Position numbers and translations under genes: made by a program. A stretch of 33,837 bases of DNA from an uncultured Opitutia bacterium (GTDB lineage Bacteria > Verrucomicrobiota > Verrucomicrobiia > Opitutales > Opitutaceae): NCBI GenBank assembly GCA_903869955.1, contig CAIQBC010000214.1, positions 1 to 33,837 on the forward strand. The letters run 5' to 3'. Numbering within the stretch: position 1 is the first letter of the stretch; each line of letters begins with the position of its first letter. Shown in pieces: positions 15,641 to 23,025 of the stretch. Under the pieces are notes generated by a model. The model was given only the letters and a program-made list of their open reading frames with translations, was not told where the DNA came from and ran no database searches.

Positions 15641-17119
15641 CTACCGTTGTCCGGCGAGAAACGTTCGCAGCTCCGCCGCGCGCTTGGGACCGAGGCCCGG
15701 GGCCTCCGCGATTTCCGCTGCGCTGGCGGCACGGAGTTTTTCCAGGCTGCCAAAGTGCGCGAGCAGCGCGGCGCGGCGCTTGGGGCCGAGACCGGGGAAA
15801 TCGTCGAGCACACTCTCGCGGATTTTGCGCGAGCGCAGGTCGGCGTTATAGGTGTTGGCGAAGCGGTGCGCCTCGTCGCGCAGGCGCTGGAGCAGGCGCA
15901 GTCCGGGGTGCGCGAGCGGCAGGTTGAGCGGCGTGCGGGCGTCGGGGAAAACGACGGTCTCCTTTTTCTTGGCGAGGCCGATAAGCGGAGGCGGGTTGAG
16001 GTCGAGCGCGAAGAACGCCTTGAGCGCCGCGCCGAGCTGGCCGCGCCCGCCGTCAATCACCACCAGATCGGGAAATGGTTTCTGCTCGTCTGCAAGGCGG
16101 CGGTAACGGCGGCCCACGACCTCTTCCATCGCGCGGAAGTCGTCGTTGCCGACGAAGCTCTTGATCGCGAAGCGGCGATACTGGGCCTTGTCGGGCCGGC
16201 CGTCGGCGAAGCGCACCATCGAGGCGACGACAAACGTGCCGCTGATGTGCGAGATGTCGAAGCACTCCATCGAACGCGGCGGCGCGGGCAGGCCGAGCGC
16301 CTCCTGCAACGCGCGCAACGCCTCCTCGTCGCGCGCGGGCCGGGTCGGGTCGCCGCGCTCGAAGCGGCGCGTCTTGCGGAGCGTTTCCTCGAGGGCAAAG
16401 ACCACGTCGCGCAGCTCGGCGGCCTTCTCGAACGCCTGCCGCCCGGCTGCGGCGGTCATCTCGGCGCGAAGCGCGGCGAGCCACTCGCGCGACTTGCCTT
16501 CAAGGAACGCGCACGCGGCGTCGGCGCGCGCGCGGTAGGCCTCGGCGGTGACGGTGTGCTCGCCGCCATAGATTTCCTCGCGCACGTCGTCATAGAGTTT
16601 CCAGGAGCCGTCGGGGAGCTGCTGCGGCGTGGCGTCGGTGAGCAGGATGCCGAACTGGCGGCGCATTTGCGCGAGCGTCTTCCGCAGCAGTCCGCTGTGC
16701 GCGAACGGACCGAAGTAGCGCGAGCGGTCTTCCTTCCGCAGCCGCGTGAGACGGAACCGCGGCAACTCCTCGGCCGGGTCGAGGCGCACAAGGAGAAAAC
16801 GTTTGTCGTCGGTGAAGTCGGTATTGTAGCGCGGTCGCCATTGTTTGATGAGCTTGCCCTCCAGGAGCAGAGCCTCAGGCTCGGACTTCACTCCGATGGT
16901 GTCGAAGTCAGCGATGAGACTGAGGAGCGCGCGGATTTTCGGCTGCGCCACGGTGCGCGCCCGGCCGCGCTGGAAGTAGGAAGAGACCCGCTTCTTCAGC
17001 GACTTTGCCTTGCCGACGTAGATGATGCGCCCGAGCCGATCCTTCATCAAATAGACCCCAGGCTTGTCGGGCAAAGCCCTACATTTTTCTTTCAGGTTGG
17101 TGGGCGCGAACGCTGGCAT
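15641..17119 (-). CDS. uvrC: Excinuclease ABC subunit C, short form
   Basis: The dual-incision nuclease of nucleotide excision repair. Domains in order: GIY-YIG nuclease (about 15-95, GVYLMKDRLGRIIYVGKAKS), the YFGPF segment (135-139), a UVR UvrB-binding motif (about 203-240), the RNase H-like nuclease with Asp288 (ECFDISH), Asp326/327 (GNDDFRAM), Asp356 (VVIDGGRGQL) and His418 (DEAHRF), and C-terminal tandem helix-hairpin-helix motifs (FPGLGPKRRAALL and APGLGPKRAAEL). All catalytic positions are present. It is only 492 residues; the family is usually about 560-620. The missing part lies between the UVR motif and Asp288, and the four-cysteine Fe-S motif expected near residues 155-185 is absent. 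Divergent from cinA by 37 bp. Confidence 0.95.
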   Translation of the reverse strand: MPAFAPTNLKEKCRALPDKPGVYLMKDRLGRIIYVGKAKSLKKRVSSYFQRGRARTVAQPKIRALLSLIADFDTIGVKSEPEALLLEGKLIKQWRPRYNTDFTDDKRFLLVRLDPAEELPRFRLTRLRKEDRSRYFGPFAHSGLLRKTLAQMRRQFGILLTDATPQQLPDGSWKLYDDVREEIYGGEHTVTAEAYRARADAACAFLEGKSREWLAALRAEMTAAAGRQAFEKAAELRDVVFALEETLRKTRRFERGDPTRPARDEEALRALQEALGLPAPPRSMECFDISHISGTFVVASMVRFADGRPDKAQYRRFAIKSFVGNDDFRAMEEVVGRRYRRLADEQKPFPDLVVIDGGRGQLGAALKAFFALDLNPPPLIGLAKKKETVVFPDARTPLNLPLAHPGLRLLQRLRDEAHRFANTYNADLRSRKIRESVLDDFPGLGPKRRAALLAHFGSLEKLRAASAAEIAEAPGLGPKRAAELRTFLAGQR

Positions 17120-17141
17120 TTCGCGGAGTTTGGCCTAGCCT
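17113..17141 (+). promoter_or_regulatory. Possible sigma-70-type promoter for cinA
   Basis: CTGGCA (17113-17118), 17-base spacer, TAGCCT (17136-17141), which matches 4/6 and 3/6 of the standard boxes, including the TANNNT frame. Transcription would start near 17148, leaving a leader of about 9 bases before the cinA ATG. It overlaps the uvrC start codon. Weak evidence. Confidence 0.3.
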
Positions 17142-17156
17142 GCCCCCGCAACAAGC

Positions 17157-18518
17157 ATGGTTTCGAGTCACGTCCAGCCCAACCCAACCCCCGCGCCACC
17201 GCGCTTCGAACTGCTCACGCTCGGCGACGAGCTGTTGCTCGGGCTGACCGCGAACACCCATCTCGCGTTCATCGGAGGCGAGCTGGCACGGCATGGCGTG
17301 GAACTGGCGCGCAACGTGACCGTGGGCGACGCGGCCACCGCCATCGCCGCCGAGGTCGCCACGAGCTGGGCGCGGGCCGACGTGGTCATCGTCACCGGCG
17401 GCCTCGGGCCGACCTGCGACGACCGTACCCGCGAGGCTGTCGCGGGCGTGTTGGGTGAGGAACTGGTGTTTGACCCCGCCATCGAACGCGCCATCGCGGA
17501 GCGGTTCGCGCGGTTTGGCCGGCTGATGACGCCGAACAACCGCAAGCAGGCCTGCAGGTTTGCGCGCGGCGAAGTGCTGCCCAACGCCCACGGCACCGCG
17601 CCCGGCCTCTGGTTGGGGCGCGACGGCAAGGTGCTCGTCATGCTGCCCGGCCCGCCCGGCGAGCTGCAGCCGATGTTCGCCACTCAGGTGCTGCCACGCC
17701 TCGCCCGGCTCGGCCTGCTCGCGGAGCGCGAGCCGTATGTGCAGTTCCGCACGGCGGGCGTCGGTGAGTCGCTGCTGGAGACAAAATTGCAGCCGCTTTT
17801 CGACCGCTACGGCGATGCGCTGACCGTGGGGTTTTGCGCACACCACGGCACGGTGGACGTGCGCCTCAGCTCGTCCGACAGCCGCCTCGGCCTCGCGCGG
17901 CTGGAGCAGCTCGCCGCCGGCTGCGCGCAGCTGCTCGGCGAAGACTTCGTCTGCCACGGCCATGACTCACTCGCCAAGGCTTGCGCCGAACTGCTGCGGA
18001 CGCGGGAGAAAAAACTCGCCGTGGCCGAGGCGGCAACCGGCGGGCTGCTGGCTGCGGCGCTGAACGAGCTGTGCGGCGCGTGCAAGTTTTTTGCCGGCGG
18101 GGTGGTATGCTGCGCGAACGAGGCCAAGATCCAGCTCCTCGGTGTGCCCGAGTGCCTGCTGAAACAACACGGCGCGGTGAGCGCCGAATGTGCCGTGGCC
18201 CTGGCCACCGGTGCCGCCGAAATGTTTGGCGCCGACTACGCGCTGGCGATCACCGGCAGCGTGGCGGACGGCAGCGCCCCCCCATGGGACGCACGGAATC
18301 TGCCGAGCAGCGCAGGCACGGCAGGTAACGGAGCCACCCCGCCCAACGGCGGGTCACTGGAGAACCCCGTCGGCACGATGTTCCTCGCGCTGCACGCGCC
18401 ACACGGCACATGGTCGAAAAAAATCACCGCGCCCGGCGCGCGCTGCGCCGCGCGGCAGAAGGCTGTAAGCACCGCCCTCGACTGGCTGCGCCGCGAACTG
18501 CTGCGCGCGGCAGCGTAA
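17157..18518 (+). CDS. cinA: CinA family protein with altered C-terminal deamidase domain
   Basis: A 453-residue two-domain protein. Residues about 15-180 form the MoCF/COG1058 domain (LLTLGDELLLG, VVIVTGGLGPTCDDRTREAVA, VLVMLPGPPGEL), which in some bacteria hydrolyses ADP-ribose or NAD-related pyrophosphates. Residues about 275-450 form the CinA/PncC domain, which in active members deamidates NMN in pyridine nucleotide recycling. Here that domain is unusual: the AESCTGG motif reads AEAATGG (Ala292 in place of the conserved Ser), the VVAYSN Tyr position is Cys319, and the TGIAGPGGGT loop is replaced by TGSVADGS plus about 30 inserted residues (373-403). The deamidase half may therefore be inactive. 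Start ATG 17157. Divergent from uvrC. Confidence 0.9.
   Translation: MVSSHVQPNPTPAPPRFELLTLGDELLLGLTANTHLAFIGGELARHGVELARNVTVGDAATAIAAEVATSWARADVVIVTGGLGPTCDDRTREAVAGVLGEELVFDPAIERAIAERFARFGRLMTPNNRKQACRFARGEVLPNAHGTAPGLWLGRDGKVLVMLPGPPGELQPMFATQVLPRLARLGLLAEREPYVQFRTAGVGESLLETKLQPLFDRYGDALTVGFCAHHGTVDVRLSSSDSRLGLARLEQLAAGCAQLLGEDFVCHGHDSLAKACAELLRTREKKLAVAEAATGGLLAAALNELCGACKFFAGGVVCCANEAKIQLLGVPECLLKQHGAVSAECAVALATGAAEMFGADYALAITGSVADGSAPPWDARNLPSSAGTAGNGATPPNGGSLENPVGTMFLALHAPHGTWSKKITAPGARCAARQKAVSTALDWLRRELLRAAA
18275..18362. repeat. Hairpin-bearing in-frame insertion inside cinA
   Basis: The DNA for the non-conserved insert contains two hairpins: CTGCCG (18300-18305) with CGGCAG (18319-18324), and CCCGCC (18338-18343) with GGCGGG (18348-18353). 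Insert boundaries are approximate, judged from where CinA family similarity stops and resumes (NPVGT). Confidence 0.5.
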
Positions 18519-18528
18519 GATCCTTGCC

Positions 18529-18553
18529 GCCTGGCGCAAAGACGCCCTCAGGC
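18529..18553 (+). terminator. Hairpin after cinA, weak terminator candidate
   Basis: GCCTG-GCG (18529-18536) pairs with CGC-cct-CAGGC (18543-18553), around loop CAAAGA, beginning 10 bases after the cinA stop. There is no T-run. Further small palindromes follow in this 157-bp convergent gap (for example CTGCCC/GGGCAG around TTTGGCCAAA near 18570-18595). Confidence 0.3.
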
Positions 18554-18675
18554 TGCATGCGCTGCCCGGTGTGTTTGGCCAAAGGGCAGGACGTCTGGTT
18601 GTCAGATGCCGCCGATGGAAAACCAGCGGCGCAAGCTACCACCGGCAAAGATTGTCGTAAGGCTACACAGCCCGG

Positions 18676-20412
18676 TCAGTTATCCGGCAACGGCTTGAAT
18701 TCCTGCGGACCGCCGACAGACTTGATCCCCGCGGTACTGCGGTCGGGAGTCGGATACTGTGGGACTTTGCGGTCGGTTGACGGGGCATGCGGGAGCGGGG
18801 CGCGGGGCGGCGGCGTGTTATGCAGCAGGTGATTCACGGTGTAGACGACCCACGGGCTAAGCAGCGCGTGCTGGCCGTCCTCGCTGACGACACCTTGCAG
18901 GCTCAAATCGTAAAGCCGCCAGGCCTCAAGGTTGTCGAGATGGAGTGTGACACGCCGATGGTCGGCGGACACGACGGCGGAGGTGATGCCCACGGGGTGG
19001 TTGTCGTATTTGTCGGAGCCGTATTGCTCATGGTAGTTGTAGAAATAGGTTTTCATCGCATAGGTCGCGACGTTGCCGGCGACTTCCGGGTTGACCGGGC
19101 GGGTGAACGCGAGCTCGAAACCGTCGTCGGTGAGCTTCATGGCGGACACCTCCAGCGGGACGACGCCTTTCCAGGTGATCCGTTGCAGCCCCTCTTCGCC
19201 CGTCCACGCGTCGTGAAACGTCTGGCCGACCCAGAGGCCGCCGTCGGCGTCGTAGGCGAGACGGTTGTTGCCGCGATGGAGCTTGGGATTGTTCGGGTCG
19301 TTGAGGAAGGGCGACACCGCACCCTGTGTCTGGCCATCCACTTCCTCCAGCATCACCCGCATGAGGTAGCGCTGGTTCATCTCACCAAGAAAGGCCTGTC
19401 CGGTGAACGGCCCGAATTTGCCGCCGGTGGTGTCCCAGAGGGGCTGTGTAGGCGAGTTGGACATGTCGCCGTAGGGAAACACAACGGCGGGCCGCGTGCG
19501 CAGCCTGTCGAGTTCCTCGACGGGCGTGTCAATGGCACTGATGCCACCCTGGAAATCCCCGCGCCAGATCAGGTCGGGCGCGTGGCCGTAGAAGTGATCC
19601 TGCTCGACCTTGTAGAGCGCGCTCGCGCCAACCCAGTCGCCCTGGTTGTCAATGGCGAAGAGCCGGTCCTGCGGGTCAATGCCGAGGCCGTTGGGCTCGC
19701 GAAAGCCGCACGCATACGGGATGGTCTTGCCATCGGGCGTGACCTTCATGATCCAGCCGCGATACGCCACGGGCGAAGTCATCCGGCTCACCGCGCCGAG
19801 CGGGTTGAAGAAGCCGCGCACCTCGTTCGTGAGCGTCATCGGCCGGGCTTGATTCGAGCCGGTGCCGAGACTGTAGAATAGGTTGCCCTGCCGATCCATC
19901 ACCGGTCCAAAGGCAAACTCGGCATAGTTAGTCGAGAGGCCGAAGTGGTCGGATTTGGTCTGAAAGCGGTCGGCCTTGCCATCGCCGTCCGTGTCCACCA
20001 GCAGCGTCAGTTCAGGCATCTGCATGACGAGCAGTTCACGGTTGCTCAGCGGCAGCACGCCCAGCGGCGTGTGCAGACCTTCGGCAAAGGTTGACCATTT
20101 CTTGGTCTTTGGGTCATAGAAGCACACCCAACCCCGGTAAAACGTGACGACCACACGACCGTCGGGCATGACGGCGAGTCCGTCCACGGAGAGGCTGCCC
20201 TCGGGCAGCGGGATGGTCTCGACCTCGAAGTAGGGGGAAAAATTGCTGGGTGCGTCGCTGGCAACCAGGGGTACCCGGTTGGGAGTGCCGCGGGCCGCGT
20301 GCGCCGGGCTGGTGGTGACGGCACCCAGCGTAAGGGCGATCACGACGGAAAAAAGGCGGCCAGCGGGGAGACGACTCGGGCGGGCGGAAAAAGAAATGAC
20401 GGAAGAAGTCAT
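18676..20412 (-). CDS. Secreted beta-propeller protein (sorbosone/glucose dehydrogenase-like)
   Basis: A 578-residue exported protein with a signal peptide ending near residue 39 (TSPAHA). Residues about 60-420 form a repeated beta-propeller: SVDGLAVMPDGRVVVTFYRGWVCFYD, TPLGVLPLSNRELLVMQ, an Asp-rich Ca-binding-like loop VDTDGDGKADRF, EFAFGPVMDRQGNLFYSLG, FREPNGLGIDPQDRLFAIDNQGDWVG. These match large PVC-group proteins related to soluble glucose/sorbosone dehydrogenases, which may bind PQQ. Residues about 430-540 form a beta-sandwich-like C-terminal domain (DGFELAFTRPVNPEVAGNVATYAMK). There is no CxxCH haem site, unlike many relatives that carry a fused cytochrome c. Its start overlaps the end of the cupredoxin gene by 4 bases (ATGA), so the two are translationally coupled. 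Enzyme activity and substrate are unknown. Confidence 0.8.
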   Translation of the reverse strand: MTSSVISFSARPSRLPAGRLFSVVIALTLGAVTTSPAHAARGTPNRVPLVASDAPSNFSPYFEVETIPLPEGSLSVDGLAVMPDGRVVVTFYRGWVCFYDPKTKKWSTFAEGLHTPLGVLPLSNRELLVMQMPELTLLVDTDGDGKADRFQTKSDHFGLSTNYAEFAFGPVMDRQGNLFYSLGTGSNQARPMTLTNEVRGFFNPLGAVSRMTSPVAYRGWIMKVTPDGKTIPYACGFREPNGLGIDPQDRLFAIDNQGDWVGASALYKVEQDHFYGHAPDLIWRGDFQGGISAIDTPVEELDRLRTRPAVVFPYGDMSNSPTQPLWDTTGGKFGPFTGQAFLGEMNQRYLMRVMLEEVDGQTQGAVSPFLNDPNNPKLHRGNNRLAYDADGGLWVGQTFHDAWTGEEGLQRITWKGVVPLEVSAMKLTDDGFELAFTRPVNPEVAGNVATYAMKTYFYNYHEQYGSDKYDNHPVGITSAVVSADHRRVTLHLDNLEAWRLYDLSLQGVVSEDGQHALLSPWVVYTVNHLLHNTPPPRAPLPHAPSTDRKVPQYPTPDRSTAGIKSVGGPQEFKPLPDN

Positions 20413-21578
20413 GGGGTGGAGCTGACGGGGATAGGGCGAATGATGGTGAATTCTTTGGCGGCTTCGCCAGCGAACCTATAAAATGCGCCGGCCTTCGTGC
20501 CACTCGGCGCGTCCAGGCCCGCATTCTCAGCCGGAATGGCGAACCACACGGTGGCCTCTCCGCTTGTGCGGAAACGTCGGACGAGCTTGCCGTCCCTGAC
20601 CTCGGCGCGCTCACGCACCGTTACACCGTCCACCACGGTTTCGAATTCCGGGATACGTTGCGCGTCCAGGGTGTAGCCTTTGAAATCTATCTGCTTTGGC
20701 TCGGTCCCCGGAGCGGCCCCGAGGCGGAGCGGGTAGGCGGGCTCGGTGTAAAAGACCTCACCCTGAATTTTTGCCAGTCCGCGCTCGGCGGCGGCGGGCA
20801 TGGTCATATAACCGCCCGTCCACGCGTAGCGAAAGCGCCCCGCCCCGGCGTCCCAGCAATACGACACGCCGCCGGGCAGTTGCACGGCAATGGCGGCCGG
20901 GCCGGAATTCGGCATGAACGCGCGCATCGTGACGGCACGAGCCGCAGTCGCCGCAGTCGGGGTTCCGGCATGCTGGGCATGGTCCATCCCGTCCGGACTG
21001 GTGGCGGGAGCGCCCGTGCGCGCTGGCGGCTTGGGCAGTGAGACCGGATTCATCACGGCCGGCTGGGGAGTGTTGGTCACAATCATCGTGCCAAACATCA
21101 GGATGCCGTGGCCGGGAAAGGTGCAGACATACGGATACTCACCAAGCGCCGCCGGGGCGGTGAGTTTCAGTGTGACGGACTGGCCGGCTGGCACGACCTT
21201 TGACGCCCAAAGCACATCAGGCGAGTCCGGAACGAAATTTTTTTCCGCCGCGCCCGTCGCCAGCGCCAAGGCAGCCTGAACCACGCGCTCCCGCGAGCCG
21301 GGCTTCACCACAACGAAATTATGCAGCATCTCATCGTAGTTGCTGAACACCACCTCGACATCCGAGCCGGGCCGCACCGAAAACGCGCCGGTGTCAAAAC
21401 GCAGTCCCGGCAGCGTACCGATATGGATGACCTCGGTCGCGCCAGCGGCACCGACCGCACCGGGCAGCGACGCCAGCGCAGCGGCGAGCAGAAACAAATA
21501 GCGTACCCAGGCTCTGGTCGGATACCGCTGAGAGAAAACGGAGCAGGGAGCCGAAAAAACGCAAATACCGGGGTGCAT
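20409..21578 (-). CDS. Periplasmic cupredoxin (azurin/plastocyanin-type) with C-terminal extra domain
   Basis: A 389-residue exported protein. The signal peptide core is at residues about 26-45 (RYLFLLAAALASLPGAVGA). Residues about 48-170 form a type I copper domain, with ligands His86 (LHNFVVV), Cys152, His157 and Met161 in YVCTFPGHGILM; the C-x4-H-x3-M spacing is exactly that of azurin. A Pro/Ala/His linker (about 170-220) leads to a second beta-rich domain (about 225-385, GGVSYCWDAGAGRFRYAWTGGYM), which resembles segments of the same PVC beta-propeller protein families. I choose ATG 21578; the frame is open to 21647 but the additional residues contribute nothing recognisable. First gene of a two-gene operon; likely the electron acceptor or donor for the coupled propeller protein. 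Confidence 0.88.
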   Translation of the reverse strand: MHPGICVFSAPCSVFSQRYPTRAWVRYLFLLAAALASLPGAVGAAGATEVIHIGTLPGLRFDTGAFSVRPGSDVEVVFSNYDEMLHNFVVVKPGSRERVVQAALALATGAAEKNFVPDSPDVLWASKVVPAGQSVTLKLTAPAALGEYPYVCTFPGHGILMFGTMIVTNTPQPAVMNPVSLPKPPARTGAPATSPDGMDHAQHAGTPTAATAARAVTMRAFMPNSGPAAIAVQLPGGVSYCWDAGAGRFRYAWTGGYMTMPAAAERGLAKIQGEVFYTEPAYPLRLGAAPGTEPKQIDFKGYTLDAQRIPEFETVVDGVTVRERAEVRDGKLVRRFRTSGEATVWFAIPAENAGLDAPSGTKAGAFYRFAGEAAKEFTIIRPIPVSSTP

Positions 21579-21589
21579 CCAACCAATTT

Positions 21590-21614
21590 GGCAGGGAAAC
21601 CACCGGCAGGGAAA
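21590..21614. repeat. Two 10-bp direct repeats upstream of cupredoxin operon
   Basis: GGCAGGGAAA occurs at 21590-21599 and 21605-21614, 15 bases apart start to start, just upstream of the minus-strand start at 21578. It could be a tandem regulator-binding site or chance. Confidence 0.3.
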
Positions 21615-21731
21615 GTTCAAACTCACCGCGTCCGGCGCTTGCGGCACAAGGACCTATCACCGAGAGTAGAGCGAATCGCAGATCAGATTTTTATGGTTTC
21701 ACCGCCCTCTCGCTAGGTGCAAGCTTCACCC

Positions 21732-22919
21732 ATGTCCGCCCCGTCAGTTGCAACCACCGCGTCCGCCGCCCGCGCAGAGGCCCGCCTTGAGGGCGACTGC
21801 ATGCACGTCGTGCTCGGCGGGCATTGGCGCATCACCCAGCCGCGTCCGGCCTGGGCTGACATCGTGGCCCGTGCCATGGCCGACGCGAAAACCAGCGCCA
21901 ACGCGGCGCACCCGCCCGCACCGAGGTGCGTGCGGCTCGCATTCGCCGACGACCTCGCGGGCTGGGACAGCGCGCTGGTGATGTTCGCCGGCGAGATTTT
22001 GCGCTGGAGTCGGGGGCACGACGCGTATTGCGACTTCGCCGCGTTGCCCGAGCCAGTGCGGCGGCTAGCTGACCAGCTCACTGGCGCGGCGGAGCAGGTG
22101 GACGCACCGCCGCCCGAGCCGGCGCAAAATTTTCTCGCGATGCTCGGCCATGCGGCGACAGACGTGTGGCGCAAAGCCGGCGAGATCGCCGCCTTCGTAG
22201 GCGAGTGCGCGCTGGGCGCGGCCCGCGTTGCACGCGATCCGCGCAAATTCCGGTGGCGCGACTGGCTCGACGAGATGCAACAGTGCGGCGCGATGGCGCT
22301 GCCCATCGTGGGCCTCATCGGTTTCCTCGTTGGCGTGACGCTCGCCTACACCGGCGCGATCGTGCTGCGCCAATACGGCGGCGACATCTATCTCGCCGAC
22401 CTCATCGGGCTGGCGATGGTGCGGGAGATGGGTGCCGTGATGACGGCAGTCGTGCTGGCGGGCCGCACCGGCGCGGCGTTCGCGGCCACGCTCGGCAACA
22501 TGAAGGCCGGCGAAGAAATTGACGCGCTCACGACGTTTGGCATCCGCCCGGTGGACTTTCTCGTGCTGCCGCGAGTCGCGGCGTTGGGCGTGATGATGCC
22601 GCTGCTCGCGCTTTATGCCAACGCGCTTGGCGTACTCGGCGGCATGACCGTGTCCTACGGGCTGCTGAATATCTCGCCCACCGCGTACTGGCACGAAATG
22701 CTCGCGACGGTAACGCAGCGATCCATCAATGTCGGCCTGATCAAGGCCGTGGCGTTCGGTCTGATCGTCGGTCTGGCCGGCTGCCTGCGCGGGCTGGAGG
22801 CCGAGCGCAGCGCGGCGGGTGTGGGCCGCGCAGCGACGTCGGCGGTGGTCACCGCTCTCCTGTTGCTCGTCCTCGCGGACGCGTTTTTTGCCGTGGCCTT
22901 CAACGCGCTCGGCTGGTGA
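21732..22919 (+). CDS. mlaE: MlaE-type lipid ABC transporter permease with N-terminal STAS-like domain
   Basis: Inner-membrane permease of the Mla/MCE phospholipid-trafficking system, 395 residues. Residues about 15-115 form a STAS-like domain (EARLEGDCMHVVLGGHWRI...CVRLAFADDLAGWDSALVMFAGEIL), equivalent to MlaB, which is a separate protein in E. coli. Residues about 145-395 form the MlaE permease, with GLIGFLVGVTLAYTGAIVLRQYGG and the diagnostic cytoplasmic block REMGAVMTAVVLAGRTGAAF followed by GNMKAGEEIDAL. It starts at ATG 21732; a GTG at 21717 is an alternative five codons upstream. It leads the mlaE-mlaF-mlaD-lipoprotein set and is divergent from the cupredoxin operon. Confidence 0.93.
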   Translation: MSAPSVATTASAARAEARLEGDCMHVVLGGHWRITQPRPAWADIVARAMADAKTSANAAHPPAPRCVRLAFADDLAGWDSALVMFAGEILRWSRGHDAYCDFAALPEPVRRLADQLTGAAEQVDAPPPEPAQNFLAMLGHAATDVWRKAGEIAAFVGECALGAARVARDPRKFRWRDWLDEMQQCGAMALPIVGLIGFLVGVTLAYTGAIVLRQYGGDIYLADLIGLAMVREMGAVMTAVVLAGRTGAAFAATLGNMKAGEEIDALTTFGIRPVDFLVLPRVAALGVMMPLLALYANALGVLGGMTVSYGLLNISPTAYWHEMLATVTQRSINVGLIKAVAFGLIVGLAGCLRGLEAERSAAGVGRAATSAVVTALLLLVLADAFFAVAFNALGW

Positions 22920-22931
22920 AAAATTTCGACA

Positions 22932-23001
22932 CAAATGAACCCGAAAAAACGCCTATTTCTAAAAACTTGCGCTAGCCAGCTTTGTCCTTCGCGTTCATTT
23001 G
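22932..23001. repeat. 9-bp inverted repeat between mlaE and mlaF
   Basis: CAAATGAAC (22932-22940) and GTTCATTTG (22993-23001) are exact reverse complements, 52 bases apart. They lie in an unusually A/T-rich 106-bp gap inside the mla gene set. The gap may hold an internal promoter for mlaF or a regulatory structure. Confidence 0.4.
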
Positions 23002-23025
23002 CATCCAATCGCGGTTAAACATCTC

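Noticed and set aside
15539-17458. A 639-codon open frame on the + strand
   Set aside because: It lies antisense to uvrC and runs into cinA in another frame. Its product is Arg/Ala/Glu-rich without domains, while uvrC has full family similarity.
18787-19881. A 364-codon open frame on the + strand
   Set aside because: It is antisense to the propeller gene and has no signal peptide or domain.
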